From the NCBI GenBank assembly GCA_910574635.1, contig CAJTCG010000015.1:1-64000 (forward strand): a stretch of DNA of 64,000 nt, read 5' to 3'. A program made the translations under genes and the position numbers. The notes below the pieces were generated by a model. That model searched no databases, was not told the origin of the DNA, and saw nothing but the letters and a program-made list of their open reading frames with translations. The first letter of the stretch is position 1; each line of letters begins with the position of its first letter. Source of the stretch: Oscillospiraceae bacterium. Lineage in GTDB: Bacteria; Bacillota; Clostridia; Oscillospirales; Oscillospiraceae. Positions 31,111 through 41,600 of the stretch are shown piece by piece.

Positions 31111-33751
31111 GCGTAGTCCGTGCGTTGTGCTTATACATATCCTTGGCGTTGCCCGCCTTGAAGTAATCGTACTGCGCCTGGTAATTCTTCTCGTAGTCGT
31201 TGGCGTAGGTCTTGGCTGCGTAAACCTCGAACTCCGACAGGAGGAACAGATAATCCACCGAAGATGTGACCGCCGAGGAGTTGTTCTGATTGGCATTGCC
31301 GGTGTTGTCCGTGTACTTGGTCACGGTTTTCATCACCTTGCGCAAATCCTGGGGCAGAGCCGCCATCAGTGTATTGGCAACCGGGCTGTTCACGATGTCG
31401 TAGTTGGTGGGGTCATAGCCGACACGGCTTGTGGTGGGGGAGCTGCCGTAGCCGCTGGGGGCCTTGTTAGTGCTGCCCAGGATGTCGTAGCGCAGATCGC
31501 AGCCCTTCCAGCCGCCGTAGTTGTAATTCCCCCAGTGGTTCATGTTGAAATACTTGGTGCCGTCTGTGTAGTAGCTGTTGTAGCCGCTGTCGCAGAGGGC
31601 AATCTGCGTACCGCTGATCTTGCCAATGCCCCAGTGGATACGGTTGCTGCCCTCCTTGGTGGCGTTGTGGTTGATACCCAGGATAAAGGCATCCACGGTC
31701 AGGTTACTCAACGAGAGCGTCCCCACGGTGCCATTGAGGGTAATGCTCTTGGTGTCGCCGGTGGCAAAGTAGCTGGCCGCCGTTCCCGCGTCGGAAATGG
31801 CCTTGATGTCGTCCCAGGAGGAATTTTTGACCGACGGCTTTTCCACGGTGACATTCAGCGAGACGCTGGCTGCGTTATACTTCGCCGTCTGCTGGACGGA
31901 AATGGTGATGCTGGCGCTGCCAGCCGATGCGCCGGAGATCGCCACGTTCTTGCCGCTGGCCGAGGCCGTAGCCACGCCCGGAGCGCTGGAGCTTGCGGAC
32001 ACCGTACCGTCGCTGTCCGTGGTGACTGCGATCTGCTTACTGCCCCCGATGGAGAGGGTCTGCGCCGCCGAGGGGTTGATGGACAGCGTGGGGTTTTTCC
32101 GGCTGACGCTCATGCCAACATTGGCGCTGGCGTCGGCGTAGTTCTTGCTGCCCTTGCAGGAAATAGTGATGGTGGCCGTCCCCTGACCAACGCCCAGGAT
32201 AGTCACGGTTTTCTTGGCCTGATCTACCGTCACCGTGGCACAGCCGGTATCGCTGGATTCCGCCGTAATGGCGGCGTCGCTGTTGGTCGTCACCTGGATA
32301 ACCTTGCTGTCTCCCACGTTGATGCTCTGGGCGGTGCTGGGCGAAACGGCGAAGGTATTTGTGGCCTGCGCAATAGACCACTTCACCGTCCGGGCCGTGG
32401 TATCGCCGCCGGGCCACTGATAGTTGGGCTTGGGCGTAAACGAGGTAGAGTGCTCCCCGGCATCCGTCTGTGCCGTCTCTGCCTTGGTCAGTTGCTCCGG
32501 GTCGTAGTTGCTCCAGACCGGGGCCTGTGCCGTCCCGGTGTAAGCAAGGTCGCTGGTGGTGCTTGGCGTGGCGGAGATAGTGGCCCTCTGGATGGTCCAG
32601 GTGATTTCTTTCTCGTCCTTGGTTTTGTCTCCCCAGGTGTATTTCTCCTTGGGCGTCACATAAGCCTTGTATACCCCCGCGTCCGTCTCGCCGGTAAACT
32701 CCGCCGCCGGGGTCTTGGACGCCCCGTAGGTAATGTCCATCATTTCCAGCATAAGGTTGTTCCAGGTGGGAATCTGCGGACCCTTGTTGTAGGTCAGGCT
32801 GCCGGACTGGGAAGGAATGACGGAAATGGTATTCTGGACGGCGGCGATAGCCTGGGCCGCGCCGTCGGCTACCTCCTTGGCCTGGGCCGCAGTCTCGGCG
32901 GCCTCGGTGAGAATATCCCGCATGGATTTGGAATTGTCCACCGGCCCCCAAGTATACCCGGACTCGGTGATGTCGTTGCAGACGAACTCCGCCCCGGTCA
33001 GGAGGTTAATAAAGTGCTGGCCCTTGGCTCCCTCCGTCTCCTTGGTGGGGTCCCCGTTCGTGGAGAGAATGGTGGGGTTACCGTTCAGCGCAATTTCCGC
33101 CGCCTGGACACGGGCCGCAATGGCGGGGTGGGCCTCCAGATCAGCGTTGTGCTGCCGGATGATCTCTGCCAGCAGCTCCCCGTGGGCGTCCTCGTCCTCG
33201 TTGTGACGGTCGATAGCGTCCTTGATTGCGCCGATGGTGGCGATACCGGCGGCGGACACACTGACCTCCAGCCGGTCCTTATTGGTGATGGAAATGACGA
33301 TGTAGAGCTTGAAGGTGTAGAGCTGGTCCGTCTCGGCGGGGATGGTCACGCCCTTGCTGCCGTTCTCGTCCTCCGTGTCCTCCACCACCACCAGGAGCTT
33401 GTCATTTCGGATGGGAACGCCCTCCGGGTTCTTCGGCTCCCCAGGGTCCCGGCTGATGGCGAAAAGCCCGATTCGCTCCAGCTTGTACGGCTCGTCGTTC
33501 CCCAGGCTGGTCACCTGGACGCACACCGTCACATTGTTCTCGGTCTTGGTCACGCTCTCAATGGTAAGGGGGTGCGCCCGCCCGTCGGGCAGGTCCTCCA
33601 GCGTAACCGGGTCGTCCTCCGGCCCGCAGATCGAGCCGTAGGCGCTGGTGATGTCCAACACCCGCCCCGCCGCGTAGTCGGCCAAAAGGCTTGTGCCGGT
33701 GTCCGTCACCGCCGTATTCGACCAGCGCGTGATTTTGGTTTCTTCTGCCAT
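31004..33751 (-). CDS. Tail fibre/tip protein diversified by the retroelement
   Basis: About 915 residues from the ATG at 33751 (TTAGGAGG upstream). Residues 1-300 are a phage tail-fibre N-terminal region (TKITRWSNTAVTDTGTSLLA). Then come two beta-rich repeats ending in TW-TIQ/KWSIAQA (about 320-460), two bacterial Ig-like Big_2 domains (about 465-640) and a C-terminal DUF6273/C-type-lectin-like domain (KSITLNGTVGTLSLSNLTVD, then VWARLRSA). The last ~35 residues are the variable repeat, which determines receptor binding. The frame ends early (GVGSSYGAL, stop 31004) because of the inserted base; without it the product would continue HYDGGVFAGFST to a TAA at 30973. Confidence 0.88.
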   Translation of the reverse strand: MAEETKITRWSNTAVTDTGTSLLADYAAGRVLDITSAYGSICGPEDDPVTLEDLPDGRAHPLTIESVTKTENNVTVCVQVTSLGNDEPYKLERIGLFAISRDPGEPKNPEGVPIRNDKLLVVVEDTEDENGSKGVTIPAETDQLYTFKLYIVISITNKDRLEVSVSAAGIATIGAIKDAIDRHNEDEDAHGELLAEIIRQHNADLEAHPAIAARVQAAEIALNGNPTILSTNGDPTKETEGAKGQHFINLLTGAEFVCNDITESGYTWGPVDNSKSMRDILTEAAETAAQAKEVADGAAQAIAAVQNTISVIPSQSGSLTYNKGPQIPTWNNLMLEMMDITYGASKTPAAEFTGETDAGVYKAYVTPKEKYTWGDKTKDEKEITWTIQRATISATPSTTSDLAYTGTAQAPVWSNYDPEQLTKAETAQTDAGEHSTSFTPKPNYQWPGGDTTARTVKWSIAQATNTFAVSPSTAQSINVGDSKVIQVTTNSDAAITAESSDTGCATVTVDQAKKTVTILGVGQGTATITISCKGSKNYADASANVGMSVSRKNPTLSINPSAAQTLSIGGSKQIAVTTDSDGTVSASSSAPGVATASASGKNVAISGASAGSASITISVQQTAKYNAASVSLNVTVEKPSVKNSSWDDIKAISDAGTAASYFATGDTKSITLNGTVGTLSLSNLTVDAFILGINHNATKEGSNRIHWGIGKISGTQIALCDSGYNSYYTDGTKYFNMNHWGNYNYGGWKGCDLRYDILGSTNKAPSGYGSSPTTSRVGYDPTNYDIVNSPVANTLMAALPQDLRKVMKTVTKYTDNTGNANQNNSSAVTSSVDYLFLLSEFEVYAAKTYANDYEKNYQAQYDYFKAGNAKDMYKHNARTTRVWARLRSASCNDNSSFAVVGSGAGGGVGSSYGAL

Positions 33752-33761
33752 ACTCTGCCTC

Positions 33762-34793
33762 CTAACAAAGATTGATAAAGGTTTTTGCGGTTTCTTGCGT
33801 TGACGCCACCGCACTTCGGGCTTTCGCCTGGGCGGTGACGGCTAACACCTTGTCCATGAGTGGCACGGCCCCAGCCGTGTAGCTCTCCTGCCATGCGCTG
33901 GCTGCCGCTGCCCGTACCGTGGCCCTGCCTGTCGGCGGGGGTATACTGGGAATCGTAACCCGCGTGGCAAAGGTTTCCTCCAAGCCCGTCAGGGCCATTG
34001 TCCGGGCCTGTACGGTGCGTTTCAATGCGGGGACAGGAATATTGATTGCCGTGGAAAAAGCCTCCTCCAGCCCCGCCAGAACGCCAGCACGGGCCTTTAC
34101 AGCCGAGTAGAGAATCGGCGCGGAAAGGTCAAGGCTTACCGTCCTGCTCTCCCACAGCGCGGTAATCGCCCCGACGCGGACGTGGGCTGTTGGCTTGATG
34201 GCCGGAATCGGAAGCACAAGCGGAACATGAGCGGTTTCCGTCAGCCCTGCCGCCACGGATACCGCTTTGGCAATGGCTGGTTTGGCCTCCACAAAGTAGG
34301 TCACGCCGTCGTTGTGGGAGCGCAGATTTTTATAGAAATTCAACCGCTCCAAGACCCGGCGCTGCTTGTCGGAATCAATATGGTCATTGGTAATGTTGAT
34401 GTCCAGCCGGAAGTGATACGGCTCCCCGCCGTATTCAAACCATTCCAACACCTGTGTATGTGGGTATATAGCAGAAATGGCCGCCTCCACCGCCGCCTTT
34501 GTCCCCATGTGCTTGTGAACATACCAGCTGCTTTTCAGCGTCCGCCGCTTCTCCTCAACGGAATAATTTCTATCCCACCAGTCCACCTTGAAATCGTAGG
34601 CCAGAATATCCAGCAGTGCCTCCGGCAGCTCGTCAATCCTCGGATAGAGGGAGAGCAGGCCAATCTCTGCGGGACGTTTTGCCAACGCCTCCGCCGTCAC
34701 TTCCCCCAGCGCCGCAATAGACGGAGTTTCCCGCAGGCTGGCAGGGAAAGTAAACAGCAGGGTTTCTTTCGTAATACCGTGGGCGTTACTCAT
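33762..34793 (-). CDS. Phage tail protein I (baseplate) with repetitive C-terminus
   Basis: About 343 residues. Residues 1-170 match P2 gpI (PRIDELPEALLDILAYDFKV, then DWWDRNYSVEEKRRTLKSSW), which links fibres to the baseplate. Residues ~180-343 hold about four degenerate ~33-residue repeats with a VRAxAxxALxExx core (e.g. VKARAGVLAGLEEAFSTAIN, VQARTMALTGLEETFATRV), an extension I do not know from other gpI proteins. Start at 34793 is favoured by spacing from GGGGG over the ATG 6 bases upstream. It overlaps the J gene. Confidence 0.8.
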   Translation of the reverse strand: MSNAHGITKETLLFTFPASLRETPSIAALGEVTAEALAKRPAEIGLLSLYPRIDELPEALLDILAYDFKVDWWDRNYSVEEKRRTLKSSWYVHKHMGTKAAVEAAISAIYPHTQVLEWFEYGGEPYHFRLDINITNDHIDSDKQRRVLERLNFYKNLRSHNDGVTYFVEAKPAIAKAVSVAAGLTETAHVPLVLPIPAIKPTAHVRVGAITALWESRTVSLDLSAPILYSAVKARAGVLAGLEEAFSTAINIPVPALKRTVQARTMALTGLEETFATRVTIPSIPPPTGRATVRAAAASAWQESYTAGAVPLMDKVLAVTAQAKARSAVASTQETAKTFINLC

Positions 34794-35928
34794 TCTCATA
34801 GCCCCCGTTTATAATGGTCGGCGTGCCCTGGATGGCCGCAAGCTGCGGCACGGTCCTGTCGCTCCCGTCCTGTAACTTGGTGAATACTGGGGCCGTCAGC
34901 TCCACCCGCTTGACCCCCGTTTTCATCAGCTCACCGATCAGGTACGACGGGTTGATGTCCCGGCCCAGTTTGCCGCATTGCCAGGAGATAAAATCCTCCA
35001 CGGTCTTTTCCACCGCCGCCGACAAATCCGCCGCGCTGATACCGGCGTCCGACTGGGTGTAGTAGGTAAAGGCGATCTCGTAGGGCACGATCTCCGCGTC
35101 CTCCACCGATACCCAGTCCGTCAGGGGCCGTCGCTCGTCCGCGCTGCACGCTTTCAGCACCTTGGCTTTCATTTCCTCGTCGGCTATCTTCCCGTCGCCC
35201 ATCAGCACATAGAGTTTGACCACACCCGGCGTCGGGGACACCGCCGCCACGTCCTTAATCTCGGTGCTCTCCTGCTTAGCCCAGTAGATATAGCTGCCTG
35301 TGGCTCCGGCTGTGCTGTATGCGTCCATGCTGGAGCGCATCAGCTCGTAATACTGGTCGTCGTCCGGCGCGTCCGAACCGCCCGCCGACGTGGTGATATT
35401 CTCGCAGGAGGTATAGAAGTCGTACACGTCCACCAGCTTATTGATCTGCCCCGGCGTATACCCGTTCCCCGCCGTCCCCGGCGTCTGGCAGGTGACGCCC
35501 TCCACGTCGATGTACGTTTCTCCGATTGGTATGTAGTTATCCTCCAGCGTCTCCCACACAAAGGTTTTACTGGCGTCAGAGATACGGGTCCTGGCAGGAA
35601 TCAGCACGGCAGATTTCTGTGCCGTGCCAATGGAGAAACGCATGGTGCAGGTGGCCGCCTTTGCCTCCGGGCGCTTCTGGCTGAATGTCAGTTCTGCCAG
35701 CGCGTCCAGGTTTTTCCCCTCGGCGCGGCTGGGGATGTTCTGATTTCCTGTGTAGTTGTTTATCACCCGCTCCTGGATGATGATAGCCGCCACGCACTGG
35801 ATAAAAAGCCGGTCCGGGCTAGCTGGTTGTACCGTCGTCCCAAAGATAGCCTCATACAGCGCGATCAGCTCTGTTACCACTTCCTCCGGGTCTGTAGGCA
35901 CAAATTGGTATTGCGTGTTTCTGCTCAA
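34786..35928 (-). CDS. Baseplate J-like protein
   Basis: 380 residues with the baseplate J pattern (GTAQKSAVLIPARTRISDAS, then CQTPGTAGNGYTPGQINKLV). J forms the outer baseplate wedge of contractile tails. The only suitable start is TTG at 35928 behind GGTGAG. It overlaps gene I by 8 bases at its 3' end. Confidence 0.88.
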   Translation of the reverse strand: MSRNTQYQFVPTDPEEVVTELIALYEAIFGTTVQPASPDRLFIQCVAAIIIQERVINNYTGNQNIPSRAEGKNLDALAELTFSQKRPEAKAATCTMRFSIGTAQKSAVLIPARTRISDASKTFVWETLEDNYIPIGETYIDVEGVTCQTPGTAGNGYTPGQINKLVDVYDFYTSCENITTSAGGSDAPDDDQYYELMRSSMDAYSTAGATGSYIYWAKQESTEIKDVAAVSPTPGVVKLYVLMGDGKIADEEMKAKVLKACSADERRPLTDWVSVEDAEIVPYEIAFTYYTQSDAGISAADLSAAVEKTVEDFISWQCGKLGRDINPSYLIGELMKTGVKRVELTAPVFTKLQDGSDRTVPQLAAIQGTPTIINGGYENE

Positions 35929-35945
35929 TGGTTCTCACCGTCCTT

Positions 35946-36275
35946 TCAGCCATCCCCCTGCTCGTTGATCTCAATTTCAACGTGGGCGGTCAGACAACCG
36001 CTCCCGTCTCCGGTCCTGGTAAAGAAAACATCCTTCACCGTCGCCCTCGGCTCCCATTGCTCCACCGCTTCCCGGATGGGCGCTACCATGCGTACCTCCG
36101 CCTCCGGCGTCGGCATATCCAGAAACTCCCGGTCCAGCCCAAAGTCCCGGTACATTGGTACGGTCCCCTTCGGCGTGGCGAGAATCAGCGCGACGTTGTG
36201 GAGCACGGAGGACACGGTATCCTGCTCGTTCAGACGGATTGTTTTCAAATCCGCCTCTGAAACCTGATAAGTCAT
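35946..36275 (-). CDS. Baseplate wedge protein W (gp25-like)
   Basis: 109 residues matching GPW/gp25 (NVALILATPKGTVPMYRDFG, then IREAVEQWEPRATVKDV), the inner baseplate wedge that nucleates sheath assembly. Its start overlaps the previous gene's stop by 4 bases. Confidence 0.88.
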   Translation of the reverse strand: MTYQVSEADLKTIRLNEQDTVSSVLHNVALILATPKGTVPMYRDFGLDREFLDMPTPEAEVRMVAPIREAVEQWEPRATVKDVFFTRTGDGSGCLTAHVEIEINEQGDG

Positions 36276-36688
36276 TTTCTCAAATACTCCTGTAGCGTCA
36301 GTGACACGGTGGCCTGTGTCGGGTTCCCCGCCACGTCCGTGTGTGTGATGTCCGCGCTATGGCTGGCGATGTTCCAGCGGTATTTCCCATACCCCTTGCG
36401 GCCCACAGTCAGGGCCAGAGCGATTCCCTCCCGCTCGTAGGTCCATATTTTTACGATGTCGTCCAGGGGCTTCACGCCAAGCTCCACCTTTAGAATGATG
36501 TCAAAGGTGATCTTGTCCGGGTCCATGCCCGTGTACTCCGTCAGGGCATGGTAGTTGTGCCGGTTGTGGACAGCGTACCGAACACTGCCGCTCCACTTCC
36601 AGTTTTTCAGCGTCCGCACAGTTTGGTCGGATACCTCGAAAATGATGCCCTCCCGTGCGTTCTTTCCCAAATACCCAATCATTGCCAC
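36272..36688 (-). CDS. P2 gpU-like tail protein
   Basis: 138 residues starting (M)AMIGYLGKNAREGIIFEVSD with the end GKYRWNIASHSADITHTDVA. Size, position between V and W genes and sequence style suggest a gpU-like tail protein; the match is weak by eye. The GTG at 36688 follows GGAGGGG by 7 bases. Confidence 0.55.
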   Translation of the reverse strand: MAMIGYLGKNAREGIIFEVSDQTVRTLKNWKWSGSVRYAVHNRHNYHALTEYTGMDPDKITFDIILKVELGVKPLDDIVKIWTYEREGIALALTVGRKGYGKYRWNIASHSADITHTDVAGNPTQATVSLTLQEYLRK

Positions 36689-37053
36689 GGCTGAACCCCT
36701 CCCAAAATGTAGCCTCTGCCGTTGCGCACAGGCTCATAGATGCAAAGGACCTGCTCGCCCTTCTTGGGCATATAGGGCTTGATGATTAGATCGTGCTTAT
36801 GGCTTGCAAAGGCCGGGTCCCCGCTGCCGCCTGCTTCAAACTCTGTGCGCTGGGGCACGTCGTAGTCCGGTATGAAGTCCCGGTTGATAACAACGGGAAT
36901 CCAGCCGGAGGTATAGCCCAGGTCCGCAAACTTCACCCGCGCAATGCGCTTGTCGTTGTTTACGTCCGTGACAGTCCCCAGGCGGAAAAAGCTGGAGAAC
37001 ACTGTGCCCATGTCCTGGTATTCCGTGCTCCTTCCCAGGCTGTCCTCGTCCAC
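36679..37053 (-). CDS. Baseplate assembly protein V-like (OB-fold spike)
   Basis: 124 residues: RLGTVTDVNNDKRIARVKFA is the OB-fold start of gpV/gp5-type spike proteins and PKKGEQVLCIYEPVRNGRGY its last strand. No lysozyme part. It forms the central spike under the tail tube. GTG start behind TAGGAGG. Confidence 0.8.
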   Translation of the reverse strand: MDEDSLGRSTEYQDMGTVFSSFFRLGTVTDVNNDKRIARVKFADLGYTSGWIPVVINRDFIPDYDVPQRTEFEAGGSGDPAFASHKHDLIIKPYMPKKGEQVLCIYEPVRNGRGYILGGVQPWQ

Positions 37054-37064
37054 GTCGTCGCCTC

Positions 37065-38405
37065 CTATCCCGGTATGGTGAATGTCTGGCCCGGATAGAT
37101 CAGGTTTGGATTGCCGCCGATCACGTCCTTGTTGGCCTCATAGATTTTCTTCCAGTCCGCACCGGAGCCGTAGAGCTGCTTTGCGATCTTCCACAAACTG
37201 TCCCCAGCCTTTACCGTGTAGGTGCTCCCTCCAGTCTTTGTCTCCTCGCCGCCGGTCTGCTCGCCGTCTCCGCCGCCGCTTGGCTGACTGCTGGCGGCTG
37301 GCAGCACCTTCCGCAGCGTGATCTTGGTAACATAGCCCCCATCGGCGGATACGGTGTGGTCCGCCTGCTTGATGATGTACTTTCCACTCCAGCCGCCGAA
37401 GTCCTCCAGTTGCACCGTCACTCCCGCCACAAGCGCCGTGTTCCCCGGCAGGGTAAAGGAGGCGGTGCGATTGAACTTGTTGTGCAGGCGCAAGTGCTTT
37501 TCCGCCAGCGCTTGCGCCTCGCCCGCGTCCTTCACCTTGGCCGTGATCTCCAGGCATTGGGCGCTCTCGCCGTCCTCGCCCTCCGCCTTGGCTGTGCCCT
37601 CGATCAGTTGACCCGTGGCGGCGTCTGCATAGCTGACGCGGCAGGACCCGTACTGTGTCTCCGCCGCGCCGGTGGAAAGCCGGTAGTCGATGTACTCCCC
37701 GCAGTTCGGGTCTTTGCCATAGGCCCCGTATGCCTTGGGTGATGCCGGGAGTATCCGCCCGTTGTTCCGCCGCAGGGTCAGCACCGGCGGCTTTGCCTCG
37801 TAGGTCGCTTGATCGAATAGGACAAGCTGGCCGTCGGAGCATTTCAAGGAGATGCCCGCGTCGTGGCACAGATCGGAAAGAAATTTTATGTCCGATTCCT
37901 TGGTCTGCTCCTCCCGCTCGTAGAACGGGTCGCTGGCCGATTCATAAACGCAGGAGAGGCCGCCGTTTCCGGCGATCTCTCCTGCAATGGCCGATAGCTT
38001 GTAATTCTCCCACGCCTTTGATTTCTTGGTCTGGCGGATAGGGGAGCTGTACCCCAGGGATACCCCGCTGACGCTGATGGTAGCGGGCGGCCCCGCTGCC
38101 TCCACGCTGTCCAGCTCAAAACCTCCCGTTGGCAGGGAGCCGCCGCCGCTTCCCCAGTTCTCCGGGGTGATAGTGGCGCTGATTTTCAGCTTGGAGGCGG
38201 CGGATGCGCTCACCGCCTTTTCCAGCCAGCTTTGCAGCCAGATAGAATCCCGGTCCTGTAAGTCCAGTTGCAGCGTGTCGGAATTGTCCTCCTCGCTGTC
38301 CTTGTATGACAGGGACCGGAAGTAGGGGGCTATGTCCTCCGTAATGTCCGCGCCGTCAAAGATGATGCGCACGGATACCCGGCGGGCGGCGTCCGGTTGA
38401 ATCAC
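37065..38405 (-). CDS. Late control protein D / tail hub with C-terminal LysM
   Basis: 446 residues. Residues ~1-360 match phage late control D (gp27-like hub: APYFRSLSYKDSEEDNSDTL, then KFLSDLCHDAGISLKCSDGQ). After a Gly/Ser linker, residues ~395-446 are a LysM domain (YTVKAGDSLWKIAKQLYGSG, then IYPGQTFTIPG) that binds peptidoglycan. A LysM fused to the hub suggests wall binding during injection. The GTG start overlaps the stop of the X gene (GTGA). Confidence 0.85.
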   Translation of the reverse strand: MIQPDAARRVSVRIIFDGADITEDIAPYFRSLSYKDSEEDNSDTLQLDLQDRDSIWLQSWLEKAVSASAASKLKISATITPENWGSGGGSLPTGGFELDSVEAAGPPATISVSGVSLGYSSPIRQTKKSKAWENYKLSAIAGEIAGNGGLSCVYESASDPFYEREEQTKESDIKFLSDLCHDAGISLKCSDGQLVLFDQATYEAKPPVLTLRRNNGRILPASPKAYGAYGKDPNCGEYIDYRLSTGAAETQYGSCRVSYADAATGQLIEGTAKAEGEDGESAQCLEITAKVKDAGEAQALAEKHLRLHNKFNRTASFTLPGNTALVAGVTVQLEDFGGWSGKYIIKQADHTVSADGGYVTKITLRKVLPAASSQPSGGGDGEQTGGEETKTGGSTYTVKAGDSLWKIAKQLYGSGADWKKIYEANKDVIGGNPNLIYPGQTFTIPG

Positions 38406-38617
38406 GCGCTCGCCCCCTTCCGTTTCCAGGGCGGCAGGGAGCTATTGATCTTCGTCTCCCGCTCCGGCAGGGTCAGCACAATGCCAGATGGGAAGATGTA
38501 GATGCCCCTGTACTGCTGGTTCAGGTTCATCAAGCGGTCCGTATAGTTGACGCTGCCCAGTTGCTTATAGGCGATTGCGTCCCACATATCCCCCGCTTTT
38601 GTGGTGTATGTCGCCAT
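38402..38617 (-). CDS. Tail protein X
   Basis: 71 residues, a LysM-like P2 gpX homologue (YTTKAGDMWDAIAYKQLGSV, then GIYIFPSGIVLTLPE). Directly between tape measure and D genes, the conserved order. Confidence 0.85.
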   Translation of the reverse strand: MATYTTKAGDMWDAIAYKQLGSVNYTDRLMNLNQQYRGIYIFPSGIVLTLPERETKINSSLPPWKRKGASA

Positions 38618-38620
38618 GCC

Positions 38621-41600
38621 TTACCACCTTGCCCTTCTCTCGCTGCGCTTCTTTTCCTCGTACCATCGGTCAAACCGCGCCTTGTCGTCCCGCAGGGCGG
38701 CGTCCACATCCTCTTTCGAGGCGTTGCCCTGGATGATGATGGTGGGCGCGTAGGTTATTGTCACGCCTCCGCCGCCGTTGCCTCTCGGCCAGTCCGGGCC
38801 GCCGTCGCCGTCGTCGAACGTCTCCAGCCGTGCCGGTTTGTTGCCGACGCCCAGCATTTGGCCAGCCTTTGCCCACGTCGCAATGTTGCTCGACCGGGCG
38901 CTCCGCTGGAAGCTGATAACCGCCTCTGTCCCGGCCTCGCCTGCGATACTCGGCCCGGTGGTAAATCCGCCCTTCGCCAGCATGGGGATTTGCGGAATAT
39001 TGATGGAAAAGCTCTTGCCGCCGATTACCGGCACCCAGTCTGGAATTGTCAGCCCCAGGCCATTGATGCCGGAGATTGCTTTGTTGATAATGGATATTAC
39101 CGCGTTGATCGGGGCTTTAATCAGTCCGCCCAGCGCCTCGAAGATGCCCTTGAAAATGTCCTGGACACCCTGCCACGCCTGCGACCAGTTCCCGGTAAAT
39201 ACGCCGGTAATAAAGTCGATGATGCCTTGGAAGGTGGTCTGGATTCCCTGTACGACGGTCATAATTCCGGCGCTCATTGCCTCAACGCCTGCCAGCACAG
39301 CGGGGACGACCACGCTTGCAATGCTCATTATGAGCGAAATGATGCCCTGCACAATGGGCATGACGGCCTGAATGGCCGTTCCGATGATCTGCGCCACAGT
39401 CATAATCGCGGTTCCAAGACTGGAAATGATGCCGGAGATAACAGGAGCCGCCGCCGTGAAGGTTTGCAGGATGATTGGGATAACCGTTGTGGTGATGAAA
39501 TTGAAGATGCTCTCAATGATAGGCTTGACCGTCGTATTGGCGAATGTCACCAACTGGCCCACCACGCCCATGACCGATTGAAGGATGGACACCAGACCGT
39601 CGAACGCGGCCCCGGCGTTGTCTCCGAATATCCCGGTGATGGCCTCCCGCAGCGGGGCCATTGCCTGCGCCACGCCGCCGTCCTGGAATAGTCCGGTGAT
39701 GAAACTGCCGATATTTTGCAGGCCGCCGATGAACGTATCAAAGACGGCCAGCCCCGCGTCACCAAAGACGTTTCCGACGATGCCGCGTATATCCTCTAAG
39801 TGGTCCCCCAGGATGCTGACCACCGCAATGATGCTGGCAATCACGCCCACAATGGGGAGCGCCCCGGAGAGGAGGCCGCCAAAACCGGAGGCAAACGGCC
39901 CCCAAATACTGCCCAGCGCACCCATGCCGGAGCCTAAGAAGCTGCCCACATTCCCCAGTGCGCCGCCGATGGCCTGTACCGGAGCGGAGCTTACCACACG
40001 TCCTGCCAGTCCAGCCGCCCCTTGTGCGAGGCCGCCAGCTTTCCCGGCCACCCAGCCCGCGCCGCCGCGCACCGCGCCGGTTGCGCCGTTGACCAATCCG
40101 GTCAAGCCTGTGGCGTCAGAGATGCCGGACAGCACTTCACCCAGCGCCCCGCCGGTTGCCCTTACGCCGCCGACAATAGCGCCGCCGATTCCTGTATTGC
40201 CCAGGTTTGCCAGCGACGCCCGGATGCCGCCAAGGTATTGTCCGATTCCTGTGTTGCCCAGGCCGGAGGTCAAAGCGCCTGCGGCTGTCCCCAGGAAGCC
40301 CCGGATTCCGGTGCTTCCGTTCAGCGCCATGGTGCCCCGCGTTGCGCCGATGAAGCTCTGGAGCCACGACGCCGCACCTCCGGCCATTCCAGCCGCTCCG
40401 CTTACTGCGTTCTGGCCGCCCCGGAACAGGCCACCCAGCATTCCGACAAGGCCGCCGCTGCCTGTATGTCCAGCGCCTCCCGTCTTGGAACCGAACACCA
40501 AACCGCCAGCGCCCCGCAGAAGCCCCTCAATGCCCGGTGCAAACTTCATGCCCACAAACGCCGCTGTCAGTTTTCCCAGGAAGGATAGGACCTGCGGCCC
40601 GTTGCCCACCAGATAGCCGAGGAATTTCTGGATAGTGGGCAGGGCCTTTTCCAGCCCGTCCGCCGCCGCTGTCACGCCCTGGCTGAACAGTGTCGCCAAC
40701 TGCTGCGCAATCTCTCCCAGCTCCGGCATACTTCGTAGCTGGTTCATAAAGTCGATCAAGGCCACGCTGATTTCCTTTTTCGCCGGGAGAAACGCGGTGC
40801 CCACGTCGATCTTCATTGCCTGGAACGCATTTGCCATCATACTGTCGATGGCCTCCGACGTGCTGGCCTTGATGATGAACTCCCGTTCCATGCTCCCGCT
40901 GTATAGGCTTGGGTCGTTGACCATAGCCAGGGCATCCGTGAACTGCCCCAGGTTTCCGGTCAGCTTGGCCGCGCCCTGGATAGCCCATTGGCCGAACAGC
41001 GTTTTCAGGGCGGCCACCTGCTTGTCGGCGTCCAGATTGCCTATCCGCTCGAATACGTCTATCATGGTGCCCGTGGCGTCCATCTGCATGGCCCTTGCCA
41101 CGCCCTCCGCCGAGAGGCCCAGCGATTCCCACATTTCCTTTTGCGCTTTTGTGGCGCTGGACCCCAGGCTTAGATTCGTGTACATTCGGCTGATGCTGGT
41201 TGCCGCTTTCGATGTATCCACGCCCATAGCCAGCATAGACGTTGCCAGAGCCGCCGTGCTCTCCGCGCTCATACCCGCCACTTGGCCCAGTGAGGCGGAA
41301 TCGTTGACCACTTGGGCGATCTCCGCCGCCGTGGTTGCGTTGTTCGCGCCCAGGTAGTTGATCTGGTCGGACAGCACCATCACTTGGTCGTGGGTCATGT
41401 TGAACGAGTGTTCCCACTTTGCCGCCCAGTCGCCCGCCTGCTCCGCGCTTATGTCCATGGCCGTGCCCATCATGGCAACGTCTTTCAGGAAGCCGCCGAT
41501 ATTCCCGGAAGAATCAAGCTGGATAAGGTCTGTGATGCCTTTACCGGACTGTCCGGCAGCGGCGGCAAGTTGGGTCAGCTCCTCCGCCGTCATGGGGATT

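Noticed and set aside
31127..33775. 882-codon plus-strand frame antisense to the tail protein
   Set aside because: Composition mirrors the GC-rich third codon positions of the real minus-strand gene; no motifs and no ribosome site.
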